55,667 nucleotides of DNA from UBA9845 sp051889975 (GCA_051889975.1 JBJFDJ010000012.1:1-55667), one strand, 5' to 3'; positions 33,663 through 42,169 are shown, numbered from the stretch's first letter. Translations and numbers: made by a program. The notes: generated from the sequence alone by a model not told the origin.

Positions 33663-34229
33663 ATGAACGAAAAAGAATTGTTAAAAAGAGCAAAAACTGA
33701 TGAAAATGCAGTTGAACAATTGTTGCAAAAATACAAAGCGTTGGTGCTTAAAATTGCAAGACATTATTATATTGTTGGTGGTGATATTGACGACCTTACG
33801 CAAGAGGGTATGATTGGTTTACTTAGGGCAATTAAATGTTATGATGACAGCCAAGATGTCGCCTTTATCACCTTTGCCTACACTTGTGTTAAAAGGCAAA
33901 TTATAAGTGCCATAAAAAAGGCAAACAGCAAAAAAAATCAAGTGTTTTTAAACTTGTTTGATAATGATTGTTTAAGATTTTTGGACAAGCCAACCGACAA
34001 AGAAAACCCAGAAATCAATTTTATTAGCAAAGAAAATTATAGTTATTTAAATGAAGTTATTTTTTCAAAGTTAAGCAAAATGGAAATCAAAGTTTTGCGT
34101 GAATATTTGTCTGGCGAAACATATTTGCAAATTGCAAACAAATTAAACATGACAAAAAAAAGCGTGGACAATGCGCTTGGCAGAATAAGACAAAAACTAT
34201 CGCGTGTTTTAGATGACAATTGTGCATAA
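33663..34229 (+). CDS. sigH: Sigma-70 family factor, probably SigH-like
   Basis: Region 2 is clear: HYYIVGGDIDDLTQEGMIGL, then AIKCYD, FITFAYTCVKRQI. Region 4 has MEIKVLREYLSGETYLQIAN and an HTH (KKSVDNALGRIRQKL). At 188 residues it is slightly shorter than Bacillus SigH. The assignment rests mainly on position after mrnC-rlmB, where SigH lies in Bacillota; SigH drives early stationary-phase and sporulation genes. AAGGTAAC precedes the ATG. The dnaX -35 region overlaps its last codons. Confidence 0.75.
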   Translation: MNEKELLKRAKTDENAVEQLLQKYKALVLKIARHYYIVGGDIDDLTQEGMIGLLRAIKCYDDSQDVAFITFAYTCVKRQIISAIKKANSKKNQVFLNLFDNDCLRFLDKPTDKENPEINFISKENYSYLNEVIFSKLSKMEIKVLREYLSGETYLQIANKLNMTKKSVDNALGRIRQKLSRVLDDNCA

Positions 34230-34241
34230 CTTTGTTATAAT
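34213..34241 (+). promoter_or_regulatory. dnaX promoter (extended -10)
   Basis: ATGACA and TATAAT are 17 bases apart with TG before the -10 (TGTTATAAT). The -35 lies in the last codons of the sigma factor gene. Confidence 0.65.
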
Positions 34242-34265
34242 TCAATCGTAAAATAGGAGTAAAAA

Positions 34266-35897
34266 ATGTCGCATATTGCGTTGTATAGAGAGTTTAGGCC
34301 AAAGACGTTTGACGATGTTGTTGGTCAAGACCATATTGTTAAAACATTACAAAATCAAATAAAAAATGGCTTGATTAGTCACGCATATTTGTTTTGTGGA
34401 ACTCGTGGAACAGGCAAGACAAGTTGTGCAAAAATTTTTGCAAAGGCAGTTAATTGTTTAAATCCACAAAATGGCTCGCCTTGTGGAGAGTGCGAAGTTT
34501 GCAAAACAATATCTGGCAATGGAAATTTAGACATAGTTGAAATTGACGCTGCAAGCAACAACAGAGTTGATGAAATTCGTGACCTAAAAGAAAAAGTAAA
34601 TTATTTGCCAACTGTTGGCAAATACAAAGTGTATATTGTTGATGAAGTTCATATGTTAACCGACAGTGCTTTTAATGCGCTTTTAAAAACATTGGAAGAA
34701 CCACCAAAGCACATCATTTTTATTTTGGCAACAACCGAGCCACAAAAATTGCCAGCAACAATTCTTTCTAGGTGTATGCGATTTGACTTTAAACTTGTAT
34801 CTCAGGCAGAACTTGTTGGCTTGCTTGCCAAAATTTTTGATCAAACAGGCACAAAATATGAACGCATCGCTTTGGAACAAATTGCAAAAGCAGGCAAGGG
34901 AAGTGTGCGTGACACTTTAAGCGTTGCAGAGATGTGTTTGGCATATTCTAACGGCAACATAATTTACAACTCTGTTATGCAGTGTTTGGGCTTAACAGAC
35001 GACAAGACTTTGTTTGAACTAACTTTGGCAATAATAGAAAAAAACGGGCAAAAAATTTTAGATATCATTGAGTTGTTGTATAACAAAGGCAAAAATATTA
35101 GTGTTTTAATTAGCGACTTGTGTGCATATTTTCAAACTCTTTTATCTGTTAAATTTGGCTGTGATATTTCAAAAAATGTTCCACAAGATGTTGCAAACAA
35201 TTTTAATAAACTAGCACAAAAGGTTGATGGCAAATATCTTTTGGATTGCTTAAAAACACTTTGTGATGCAGAAAATTCAATTAAATTTTGTGTTAGTGAA
35301 AAAGCTTTTGCACAAACAACACTTTTAAGTTTGTTTTACAATGACAACATGGAAATTGCAATTTTAAAGAAAAAAATTGCCGAAATAGAAAGTGTTTTAA
35401 AACAAGATTTAGAAAAAAAAACTTTAAATAGCGCAAATCAAAGCCAAAGTGGTTTTGTAAAAAATGAAAATAATTTTCAAAGCAAAAACGAAAGCCTAAA
35501 AACAAACAGCACTTTAAATTTGAAATTGGATGAAGTAACTCACAAAGTTGAAAGCACAGACGACAAAAATATTGTCAGCCAAGTTGCAAGTCAGTCAAAC
35601 ATAAATGCAAGTGAAATTTTTGGCAAATTAATTAAGCATGCAAGAGAAAATGGCGAAATGCGATTGTTTGCTGGCATGAATGATGTTGCAAATGTCTTTG
35701 TTAACAATGGCGAATTTGTGTTTGAGTGCAAAAGTCAAAGTTGTGTTGATTTGATAGACGAGCACAAACAATTTGTTTTAAATTTTTTGCAAAAAAATGG
35801 CTTGCAAAACTATAAAGCAGTTGTTGAAATAGATGACGAAAAACAAAAACAAGAAAAATTAATGTCTTTGTTTGGCGAAAAATTAAAAATAATTTAA
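34266..35897 (+). CDS. dnaX: DNA polymerase III gamma/tau subunit
   Basis: DnaX is the motor subunit of the clamp loader. The AAA+ domain has Walker A GTRGTGKTSCAKIF near residue 45, a zinc module CLNPQNGSPCGECEVC, Walker B VYIVDEVHML and Sensor 1 FILATTEPQKLPATILSRC. Residues about 370-440 are low-complexity and the tail is a tau-like domain. Length is 543 residues. TAGGAG precedes the ATG. It opens the dnaX-ebfC-recR block. Confidence 0.96.
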   Translation: MSHIALYREFRPKTFDDVVGQDHIVKTLQNQIKNGLISHAYLFCGTRGTGKTSCAKIFAKAVNCLNPQNGSPCGECEVCKTISGNGNLDIVEIDAASNNRVDEIRDLKEKVNYLPTVGKYKVYIVDEVHMLTDSAFNALLKTLEEPPKHIIFILATTEPQKLPATILSRCMRFDFKLVSQAELVGLLAKIFDQTGTKYERIALEQIAKAGKGSVRDTLSVAEMCLAYSNGNIIYNSVMQCLGLTDDKTLFELTLAIIEKNGQKILDIIELLYNKGKNISVLISDLCAYFQTLLSVKFGCDISKNVPQDVANNFNKLAQKVDGKYLLDCLKTLCDAENSIKFCVSEKAFAQTTLLSLFYNDNMEIAILKKKIAEIESVLKQDLEKKTLNSANQSQSGFVKNENNFQSKNESLKTNSTLNLKLDEVTHKVESTDDKNIVSQVASQSNINASEIFGKLIKHARENGEMRLFAGMNDVANVFVNNGEFVFECKSQSCVDLIDEHKQFVLNFLQKNGLQNYKAVVEIDDEKQKQEKLMSLFGEKLKII

Positions 35898-35915
35898 ATT
35901 TTAACTAAAAAATGA

Positions 35916-35921
35916 TATAAT
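35916..35921 (+). promoter_or_regulatory. ebfC-recR -10 element
   Basis: TGATATAAT ends here, about 150 bases before ebfC. No good -35 is seen, in line with the extended -10 type used elsewhere in the window. Confidence 0.45.
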
Positions 35922-36074
35922 ATTATTGTTAAACACAAAAAATTTAATTTAACAACCAAAAGCAAAATTTTACTAAAAATTGTTTGATTTAAAAATTGTG
36001 TTGTTGTTTGAGTGAACAAAAGTTAAATTTTTGGCATTTAAAAAAGCAATAAAAAAATAAAAAAGGAGATTTAT

Positions 36075-36401
36075 ATGTATAACAAATTTGGTGGTTTTGG
36101 TGGTGGAAACATGCAAAACATTTTGCGAGAAGCACAAAAGATGCAAGAAGAAATTCAAAAAAAACAAGCAGAAATAGAAGCAACAGTTTTTTCTAGTTCG
36201 GTTGGTGGTGGCATGGTCAGTGCCGAAATAAACGGCAAATATGAACTTGTTGGTTTAAATATCAAAAAAGAGGCAGTTGACCCAGACGATGTTGAAATGT
36301 TGGAAGATTTGGTTAAGAGTGCAATTTCTAGTTGCTTGCAAAAAGTTAATCAAGCAAAAAAAGACAGCATGCCAAATTTGCCTAATGGCATGGGATTTTA
36401 A
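36075..36401 (+). CDS. ebfC: YbaB/EbfC nucleoid-associated protein
   Basis: This small DNA-binding protein forms dimers and typically sits between dnaX and recR. After a Gly-rich start (KFGGFGGGNMQNI) comes the helix LREAQKMQEEIQKKQAEIEA, a beta sheet with VGGGMVSAEINGKYELVGLN, and VDPDDVEMLEDLVKSA. Length is 108 residues. AAGGAGATT precedes the ATG. recR follows after 2 bases. Confidence 0.94.
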   Translation: MYNKFGGFGGGNMQNILREAQKMQEEIQKKQAEIEATVFSSSVGGGMVSAEINGKYELVGLNIKKEAVDPDDVEMLEDLVKSAISSCLQKVNQAKKDSMPNLPNGMGF

Positions 36402-36403
36402 TT

Positions 36404-36997
36404 ATGAAAAACTCAATTGAAAGTATGGACAGACTCATCAACAGTTTTACAAAACTGCCTGCTGTTGGGCAAAAGACTGCCGAGCGCTATGCGTATTCGG
36501 TTATAAATATGAGTGCAGAAGATGTGCAAGAATTTGCAAACAATTTGATTGAAGCAAAAAAGTCAATAAAATTTTGTTCTGTTTGTGGAAATTGGAGCGA
36601 CAAAGACATCTGCCCTATTTGCCAAAAGCGTAGCAGTGAAGTAATTTGCGTTGTAAAAGAGCCAAAAGATGTTGTTGCAATGGAAAAAGTGCGTGATTAC
36701 AATGGCACTTATCATGTTTTGCACGGATGCATAAGCCCACTTGCAGGCAAAGGACCTGATGACATTCGCATAAAAGAGTTGCTTGAAAGGATTAACAAAG
36801 GTGGCGTTAAAGAAGTGATTATGGCAACCAACAGCGATGTTGAAGGCGAAACCACCAGCATGTATATTGCAAAATTGTTAAAGCCACTTGGCATAAAAGT
36901 TACACGGCTTGCACAGGGCATAAGTATGGGTAGTGATATAGAATATCAAGACGAAGTAACCTTAACAAAAGCTTTGCAGGACAGACGAGAAATTTAA
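36404..36997 (+). CDS. recR: Recombination protein RecR
   Basis: RecR works with RecF and RecO to load RecA at gaps. It has an N-terminal HhH region (LPAVGQKTAERYAY), a zinc finger (CSVCGNWSDKDICPIC), and a Toprim domain (VVKEPKDVVAMEKV, VIMATNSDVEGETTSMYIAK), with VTRLAQGISMGSDIEYQDE at the end. Length is 197 residues, normal. Translation is probably coupled to ebfC. Confidence 0.96.
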   Translation: MKNSIESMDRLINSFTKLPAVGQKTAERYAYSVINMSAEDVQEFANNLIEAKKSIKFCSVCGNWSDKDICPICQKRSSEVICVVKEPKDVVAMEKVRDYNGTYHVLHGCISPLAGKGPDDIRIKELLERINKGGVKEVIMATNSDVEGETTSMYIAKLLKPLGIKVTRLAQGISMGSDIEYQDEVTLTKALQDRREI

Positions 36998-37301
36998 AAT
37001 GAAAATATTTATTTAATTGTAAGCAAAACATTTTGGTGATTTAAATTTATATCTTAAATTTATTGTTATAAAATTTTAATTTTTGTTTTAAATAACCTTT
37101 GTGTGTTATGATAATATCAACTTTTGTTTGTTAACAAAAACTATTCTTATCTTATTTTCAGTTTTTGCTTATAGTTGTTTTTACTTTGTAAGAAGATTTA
37201 ACGCAAGTTAAATTTAAAAAGTTAACAAAACTTTTTATGGCATATTAATTGCATTTTAAGAAACTGATATTTAGTTTGTCGGTTTTTGCGCAAACTATAA
37301 T
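36998..37301. other. Intergenic region after recR
   Basis: No gene or strong terminator is seen. TATAAT at 37296-37301 directly abuts the ATG of the next small ORF. Confidence 0.5.
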
Positions 37302-37535
37302 ATGGCATATTTTAGTTATCATAACAAAGTTAAAAATTTGTTAAGGCAAGGTAAATTAAAATTTTATTACTTTGACAAAAATTACAAAAACATTGGATTT
37401 TGTATGGTGCTTGATTTTAACGGCAAACATTACCCCATACGAGAAGACAAATTTGACGAATATTTTGACTTAATTGGAGAATTTTATTCAACAAAAAAAG
37501 TTGATGATTTGTATCAAACAACTTTTTTGTATTAG
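37302..37535 (+). CDS. Small hypothetical protein
   Basis: A 77-residue product (MAYFSYHNKVKNLLRQGKLK and so on) is rich in aromatic and Lys residues, with NIGFCMVLDFNGKHYPIRED resembling a compact beta fold. I do not recognise it. There is no ribosome binding site, and a TATAAT touches the ATG, which would put that promoter's start inside the ORF. It may be transcribed from further upstream. Composition argues mildly for a real gene. Confidence 0.45.
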   Translation: MAYFSYHNKVKNLLRQGKLKFYYFDKNYKNIGFCMVLDFNGKHYPIREDKFDEYFDLIGEFYSTKKVDDLYQTTFLY

Positions 37536-37636
37536 ATTAATTAAAAACTTACTGTTTTGTTACATAATAAAAAATTTTTCATTTTGCTTTGAAATTTTGA
37601 TAAAAACATAACAAAAATCCAGCAAAGTGATTTTAA

Positions 37637-37669
37637 AGAAAACTTCATTATAATTTGTTTGTTTGCAAG
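37637..37669 (+). repeat. Dispersed intergenic repeat, copy R6 (3' part)
   Basis: AGAAAACTTCATTATAATTT followed by GTTTGTTTGCAAG matches the second half of R1 closely. Confidence 0.65.
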
Positions 37670-37803
37670 TTATTTTGAATCGGCATCAACAAATTTTAGT
37701 TTTTTTCAAATTTTTGATTTTTTATATCAAATTTTGTAACTTAACAACACTAAACGGTTTAAAATTTGGGTTTGGCATTTCCCACCAAAAAGTGCAAAAA
37801 TCT

Positions 37804-37880
37804 GCGCCACTAGCTCAATTGGATAGAGCATTGGTCTTCGGAACCAAGGGTTACGCGTTCAAGTCGTGTGTGGCGCACCA
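37804..37880 (+). tRNA. tRNA-Arg (anticodon UCG)
   Basis: A complete cloverleaf can be drawn: acceptor GCGCCAC/GTGGCGC, D stem GCTC/GAGC, anticodon stem TTGGT/ACCAA with loop CTTCGGA (anticodon TCG), variable GGGTT, and T stem ACGCG/CGTGT with loop TTCAAGT. ACCA is encoded, giving 77 bases. Its 3' half is repeated twice downstream, marking it as the integration target of the accessory region. Confidence 0.95.
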
Positions 37881-37887
37881 AAAAAGC
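37838..37887 (+). repeat. tRNA-Arg 3' half, att copy 1 (in the intact tRNA)
   Basis: From the anticodon (TCGGAACCAAGG) through CCA and AAAAAGC, 50 bases recur at 42469-42518 with one G-to-A change. From 37843 to 37984 the sequence also recurs exactly at 43593-43734 (142 bases). Confidence 0.92.
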
Positions 37888-37984
37888 CTGTAGCAGAACC
37901 GATTTTTGCGTTGAATTGTTTCTTTATTCAATGGATATTTCGGCGTTTAGTGATTGCTGATTTTCTTTTAATAAAGACAAAAAA

Positions 37985-38030
37985 ATAACCCCCAAATGAG
38001 AGAATTGTCTCAAATGGGGGGGGTTGATTT
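37985..38030 (+). terminator. Terminator after tRNA-Arg copy 1
   Basis: AACCCCCAAATGAGA and TCTCAAATGGGGG pair except for a two-base internal loop, followed by TTGATTTTTT. Confidence 0.7.
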
Positions 38031-38233
38031 TTTAAGTTCAATTTTGACCAAAACTAACATTAAAAAGACCAAATTTTGCTCGTTTTCAACAAATTTTCTA
38101 CAAATCTATCACAAATTTGTGCAAGTGTTGTATTGTGGTAGGGTGTGTTTTTATGGTGTTTTTTAATTATTTATAATATGCACAGCGGTGAGAACGGGAA
38201 TGTTTGCATTCACACTTGAACCGCAAACATATT

Positions 38234-39181
38234 TCATAGCGAAGCCATATAATCAAACTCTAATTCTGTTTTTCTTTCATAAATCTCGCCATCAAGCTTA
38301 TCTAGCATACTTTTTGGGGTGCTTTTGCGGGCATAACAATAATTGCAACCGTGACGGCAGGTATCGTACCTTCCAATATCTATAACTGGCATACAACCAC
38401 AAAACTTGCGTTGCCCATCAATTTTATTGTTCTTGCGTTTAACTATAATGTTTTGTGCTTTAAATTTATCGCAGAGTAGTTCTTCAAAAATTTCTCCATC
38501 GATACACTTGCTTGGGACAATTCCAAATTTTGTCCAATCTCCACTCTCTGCGCAAGCTTCAATTTGGATATTATTTTGTTTTGCTATCTCTGAAAATGCC
38601 GAAAGTATTTCATTTTTTTGTGCTAAAGTTGGAGCCCAAACAGTTTTTGCACAACCTTTATAGTTCTCAATAACAAAACTGATTTTGCAATGCTTTGTAT
38701 AGCCTTTAAGTTCTTTGCAAAGTTTAGCAAATTCGTTTTTATGCCATTCCACATCAATTCCATCAGCTAAGAGTATAGGGTCATATCTCCAAATTACAGG
38801 GCAGTGAGTGGAAAGCTCTTTAAAACTTTTTAATCTTTCCTCTAAACTTGGCAATCCTGCTTCAATGTTTTTAGGGTAAGCATTTAAAGTGTAAAGAAAG
38901 TAATATTGTATATCTCCGAGTTCATTTAATCTACTTAGCATAGGTGCTGGATTTTTCGTCCAAAAAACAATACCTTCCATATTTCCTTTGGTTTCAATTC
39001 TTTTTTCACCAATCAAATTTGTCTGAACACTCTTTATCCTCAATGGCTCTAATTTTATTTTCGCGATTTTTGTTTGATTAATAGGATTTGGAACAAGCAC
39101 AAAGCCGTCTTTTAACCTATCAAAAAACCAACCTGAATAAAAGGCAGGAATATCTGTTCGTCTTGACACACTTAAAATCAT
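38234..39181 (-). CDS. DUF1848 family protein
   Basis: The 315-residue product opens with MILSVSRRTDIPAFYSGWFF, typical of DUF1848. It has GIVFWTKNPAPML, WRYDPILLADGI and, near the C-terminus, CGCMPVIDIGRYDTCRHGCN followed by YCYA. The CxC and Cx3Cx2C arrangement suggests an iron-sulfur cluster, as in radical-SAM-like proteins. The biochemical activity is not established to my knowledge. GGAGAAAG lies about 10 bases before the ATG. It is the first gene after the tRNA, pointing toward it. Confidence 0.85.
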   Translation of the reverse strand: MILSVSRRTDIPAFYSGWFFDRLKDGFVLVPNPINQTKIAKIKLEPLRIKSVQTNLIGEKRIETKGNMEGIVFWTKNPAPMLSRLNELGDIQYYFLYTLNAYPKNIEAGLPSLEERLKSFKELSTHCPVIWRYDPILLADGIDVEWHKNEFAKLCKELKGYTKHCKISFVIENYKGCAKTVWAPTLAQKNEILSAFSEIAKQNNIQIEACAESGDWTKFGIVPSKCIDGEIFEELLCDKFKAQNIIVKRKNNKIDGQRKFCGCMPVIDIGRYDTCRHGCNYCYARKSTPKSMLDKLDGEIYERKTELEFDYMASL

Positions 39182-39299
39182 TTATTTATCTTTCTCCGCA
39201 GATAATAATACCATCTCCACTTTAAATTTCAAAGCGTTTAAATTTAAAAGTTAAAGCATCTTTAGATTATAAACTTGCATACAAAGGAGGGTTATTTGA

Positions 39300-39518
39300 A
39301 TGGTGACAAATGAAGAATTTATTAAGGCGATTAAAGAATCTTTCGAAACATACTTGTCAGTAGGGACTTCTAGAAGTACTGTAAAATTAAAAACACTATA
39401 TGGACATATTGCACAAGATTTAAAGAATCTTTTAGACGAATGATTTTCTATACAATCGCAAGGGTATGGAGCTGTCAAAGAAGGATGTATAGCTGGCAGA
39501 TATTATCCAAAGAATTAG
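39300..39518 (+). pseudogene. Decayed N-terminal fragment with in-frame TGA, possibly a restriction-endonuclease-like gene
   Basis: A strong AAAGGAGGG site precedes ATG 39300. The frame encodes 47 residues (MVTNEEFIKAIKESFETYLS at the start, GHIAQDLKNLLDE at the end), meets TGA at 39441, and continues in frame with FSIQSQGYGAVKEGCIAGRY up to TAG at 39516. The good translation signal and readable sequence after the stop suggest a larger gene that lost its 3' part. The pattern resembles the N-terminus of proteins annotated as restriction endonucleases, from memory only. The first 47 codons could still be translated. Confidence 0.5.
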
Positions 39519-39539
39519 GTTTACTCATTTCCCCCCCCA

Positions 39540-40526
39540 TTATATCTTAAAATACTTTTGGTTTTTGCTTGTTGGTTTGTCTGGTTCGGTCATTCCAATA
39601 AGTCCGGCTTCTAGTGCTGGTTGTAAGTAATTTTTTCTAAATCCATCACGAGATTTTAGGTTGAGTTTTTCCATAAGTTCGGTTGCTGACTGCGGATAAG
39701 TTTCAATTACTTTCATAAGCTGTGCGATTTGGTTGTTCAAGTGATTATAGTGATTTCTTGTGTCGGTTATTATATCTTTGATTGCCTTGTTGATAACATC
39801 AAGCATAAACAAAATAAAAATGTTTGATTTCCCTTGGCTTGTTGAATAAGTAATTGCTTTGTAATATTCTTCTTGGTTATCTTTAATTATACTTTCAATA
39901 GGTATCCAAGCAAAGATTGGTTTCCAACTTGCAAGAAGTGCTGTTTGCCAAAGTCGTCCGGTTCTTCCATTACCATCGTTGAAAGGGTGGATAAATTCAA
40001 ACTCATAATGGAAAACACTAGATTTGATTAACATATTTGCATTACTTGTTTTAACCCAATCAAACAATTTGCCGATTTGATCTGGAACAAACTCTGCTGG
40101 TGGGGCAAGATGAACAACTTCGCCTTTTGAATTGTAAACTCCTACCTGACCTGTTCGAAGCTCGCCAGCTTCCTTTACAAGACCATTCATCATTACACCG
40201 TGAATAGCAAGTAAATCTTTAAGTTCATAAGGATTTATCTCATCAAGTTTATTGTAAGCGAGATTTGCATTCTGAACTTCGGTTATGTCTTTTTGTGGAC
40301 CTAGCACTCTTTTCCCATTGATTACATCTGTAACTTGTTCAATAGAAAGTGTGTTATTTTCAATAGCAAGGGAAGAATGAATAGATTTAATTCTACTCAC
40401 TCTGCGAAGTCGTGGAAGTTTTTCAAGTTCGTTTACACTTGAAAGTTTTCCTAAATTCTCCATAATTTCAGAAACGAGCTCAAGCATTTCATCGGTTATT
40501 TCATAAGGTGGAATGTAATTATCCAT
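39540..40526 (-). CDS. Fic-domain AMP-transferase-like protein with C-terminal wHTH
   Basis: Fic proteins transfer AMP (or other nucleotides) to hydroxyl side chains. The core HPFNDGNGRTGRLW near residue 190 is a full HxFx(D/E)GNGRxxR motif, so catalysis is likely. The inhibitory helix SSLAIENNTLS (S/TxxxE(G/N)) lies near residue 57, placing it in the self-inhibited class II. The C-terminal 60 residues (SATELMEKLNLKSRDGFRKN) resemble a winged HTH. Length is 328 residues. AAAAGGAG precedes the ATG. No antitoxin gene is adjacent; inhibition is in cis. Confidence 0.93.
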   Translation of the reverse strand: MDNYIPPYEITDEMLELVSEIMENLGKLSSVNELEKLPRLRRVSRIKSIHSSLAIENNTLSIEQVTDVINGKRVLGPQKDITEVQNANLAYNKLDEINPYELKDLLAIHGVMMNGLVKEAGELRTGQVGVYNSKGEVVHLAPPAEFVPDQIGKLFDWVKTSNANMLIKSSVFHYEFEFIHPFNDGNGRTGRLWQTALLASWKPIFAWIPIESIIKDNQEEYYKAITYSTSQGKSNIFILFMLDVINKAIKDIITDTRNHYNHLNNQIAQLMKVIETYPQSATELMEKLNLKSRDGFRKNYLQPALEAGLIGMTEPDKPTSKNQKYFKI

Positions 40527-40873
40527 AATTTACTCCTTTTATTTCGAATGCTATTTTAGATTTCTGCTTTGCTGGCAGCAAAGTTTTTGTATTTAGAAAA
40601 ATTTTTAAGTTTACTTTAACAAATTTTGATAGATACAAAAGTCTTCGAACTTGTGAGAAGCAGGAATTTAGCATGAGAAATCAAAACCCTGCGAGAGCAC
40701 TAATTATATCGTTGCAGATAGGTCGTTGATATAGTTTACTCCTTAAAAATTCTAAAAAAGTATAGCACAATTTCAAAGCAAAGTCAATTATCTTGCATAT
40801 TATCTTGCATACTTTCTTGTATATTTTATAAAAATACTGATTAAACACTGATTTGGTGTCACTAAGATATTGA
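40527..40873. other. Intergenic region in the accessory island
   Basis: No intact gene is seen. An AT-rich direct repeat (CTTGCATATTAT and CTTGCATACTTT) occurs near 40795. The phosphoribosyltransferase remnant begins at the right edge without a start codon, so this may be a deletion junction. Confidence 0.5.
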
Positions 40874-41089
40874 TTTTCGGAAGATAACACTGGTGATACG
40901 CCCTATATTGGAATAACAAAAGATACTTGCGAATTTAACCAATCTAAAATAAGAAATAAGAACATAATTTTGGTTGATGATATTTATACTCATGGGGTAA
41001 ATATTGCCGAAGATTGTATTCAAACATTGTTGAATTTAGGTGCAAAAAATGTTATAATGTATGCAGTTGCGAGAACGACAAAAAGTTAA
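40874..41089 (+). pseudogene. C-terminal remnant of a phosphoribosyltransferase
   Basis: An open frame from a stop at 40871 to TAA at 41087 encodes 71 residues without a plausible start. KNIILVDDIYTHGVNIAEDC is the PRPP-binding loop of type I phosphoribosyltransferases (hydrophobics, two Asp, TxG), followed by a helix and a strand as in ComF-like enzymes. The N-terminal two thirds are missing. The reading frame is intact to its natural end, so truncation is on the 5' side. It precedes the DprA-like gene by 240 bases. Confidence 0.7.
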
Positions 41090-41246
41090 CTTTTTGGCAA
41101 TTGAGCGACAGATAATTAATATTATCGGAAGTTTTGTCTGAATGCGCACGAAGCAAAGCGAGTGTATATTCAAGCAAAACTGATGTTAATTCAAACTGTG
41201 ATGAAGGAAAAACTTTAGTTTTTACTTGGTTTTGTGTTAACAAAAC

Positions 41247-41284
41247 TTAAATTTTGGTGAAAGCAAAATTTAACATCACATAGT
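41247..41284. repeat. Inverted repeat with CATCACATAG tail
   Basis: TTAAATTTTG and CAAAATTTAA form a perfect 10-bp stem with a 7-base loop, followed by CATCACATAG. A similar arrangement lies at about 20386-20425, after gyrA. Confidence 0.6.
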
Positions 41285-41329
41285 TTATATTAAATATACT
41301 ATATGTAGTAGCAAAAACAAGGAGTTAAT

Positions 41330-42169
41330 ATGCATTCTATCTTAGCATTAAAGTTATATGGAATGATAAAACAAGGCATTATAAAATCTAATGCTATGTT
41401 TTGGCGTGATTTTTTTGATGAAGAAAAAATAAATAGTTTTGATGTTGACCTAGAGTTATTAGAAAAAGAATTACAAGATAAAGATATAAATTTGATTTGT
41501 GTTTTTGATGATAAATTCCCTAAAACAAATTTAAAACTTAAACTTAGCGAGAAACCTTTTCTCTTAGTGTATAAAGGCAACATTGATTTATTAAATAAAA
41601 TCAATAATAATGTTGCAGTTATTGGTGTTTTAACACCAACAGCAGACATTATAGTAAGAGAACAGAAAATTATAGAGGAATTAGTTAAAAATAATTTAAC
41701 AATAGTTAGCGGACTTGCAAAGGGTTGTGATGCCATTGCACATAAAACTAGTTTAGAGAATAAAGGCAAAACTATTGCTATCCTACCTACAACATTTGAT
41801 AATATTTATCCAAAAGAAAATAAAAGCTTGGTGAATAAAATTGTTAAAAACAATGGACTTGTTATAACAGAATATATTATTGAAGCACAAAATAAATATG
41901 AAAGAATTAAAAGATTTATAGAAAGAGATAGACTTCAAGCAATGTTTTCAAATGCAGTTATATTAGTTGCAAGTTACACACAAGGCAACGGAGATAGTGG
42001 CTCTCGACACGCAATGCAAAAGGCAAAAGAATACGGAAAAGCAAGATATGTTATGTTTGATGAAAAGACCGACAATGGTAAATCAATCTTTGAGTTGAAT
42101 AAAGCACAAATTGCAGATGGCGCAACAATATTAACAAATAAAACAATAAAGGAACTAACAACGAAGTGA
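41330..42169 (+). CDS. DprA/Smf-like SLOG-domain protein
   Basis: DprA proteins have a Rossmann-like SLOG domain; housekeeping DprA loads RecA in transformation. Here the Rossmann core is clear: NVAVIGVLTPTADIIV, IVSGLAKGCDAIAHKTSLEN, IAILPTTFDNIYPKENKSLV, RDRLQAMFSNAVILVASYTQ and GDSGSRHAMQKAKEYGK. The Rossmann glycine pattern is altered (GVLTPT instead of GSR-type). The first 85 residues are a family-specific helical region. Length is 279 residues. AAGGAG precedes the ATG. The TGA overlaps a GTG start of the HAD gene, indicating coupled translation. The context suggests an accessory, nucleotide-sensing role rather than transformation; that is inference. Confidence 0.85.
   Translation: MHSILALKLYGMIKQGIIKSNAMFWRDFFDEEKINSFDVDLELLEKELQDKDINLICVFDDKFPKTNLKLKLSEKPFLLVYKGNIDLLNKINNNVAVIGVLTPTADIIVREQKIIEELVKNNLTIVSGLAKGCDAIAHKTSLENKGKTIAILPTTFDNIYPKENKSLVNKIVKNNGLVITEYIIEAQNKYERIKRFIERDRLQAMFSNAVILVASYTQGNGDSGSRHAMQKAKEYGKARYVMFDEKTDNGKSIFELNKAQIADGATILTNKTIKELTTK

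Noticed and set aside
39441..39443. TGA recoded as Trp or selenocysteine
   Set aside because: TGA ends recF, the LRR gene and the DprA-like gene normally, Trp is encoded by TGG throughout, and no SECIS-like hairpin was noticed.
40681..40890. 69-codon frame on the minus strand before the phosphoribosyltransferase remnant
   Set aside because: No ribosome site and no recognisable motif; the composition fits chance in AT-rich DNA.
41052..41243. 63-codon frame on the minus strand in the island
   Set aside because: It overlaps the end of the phosphoribosyltransferase remnant in antisense and has no start signal.
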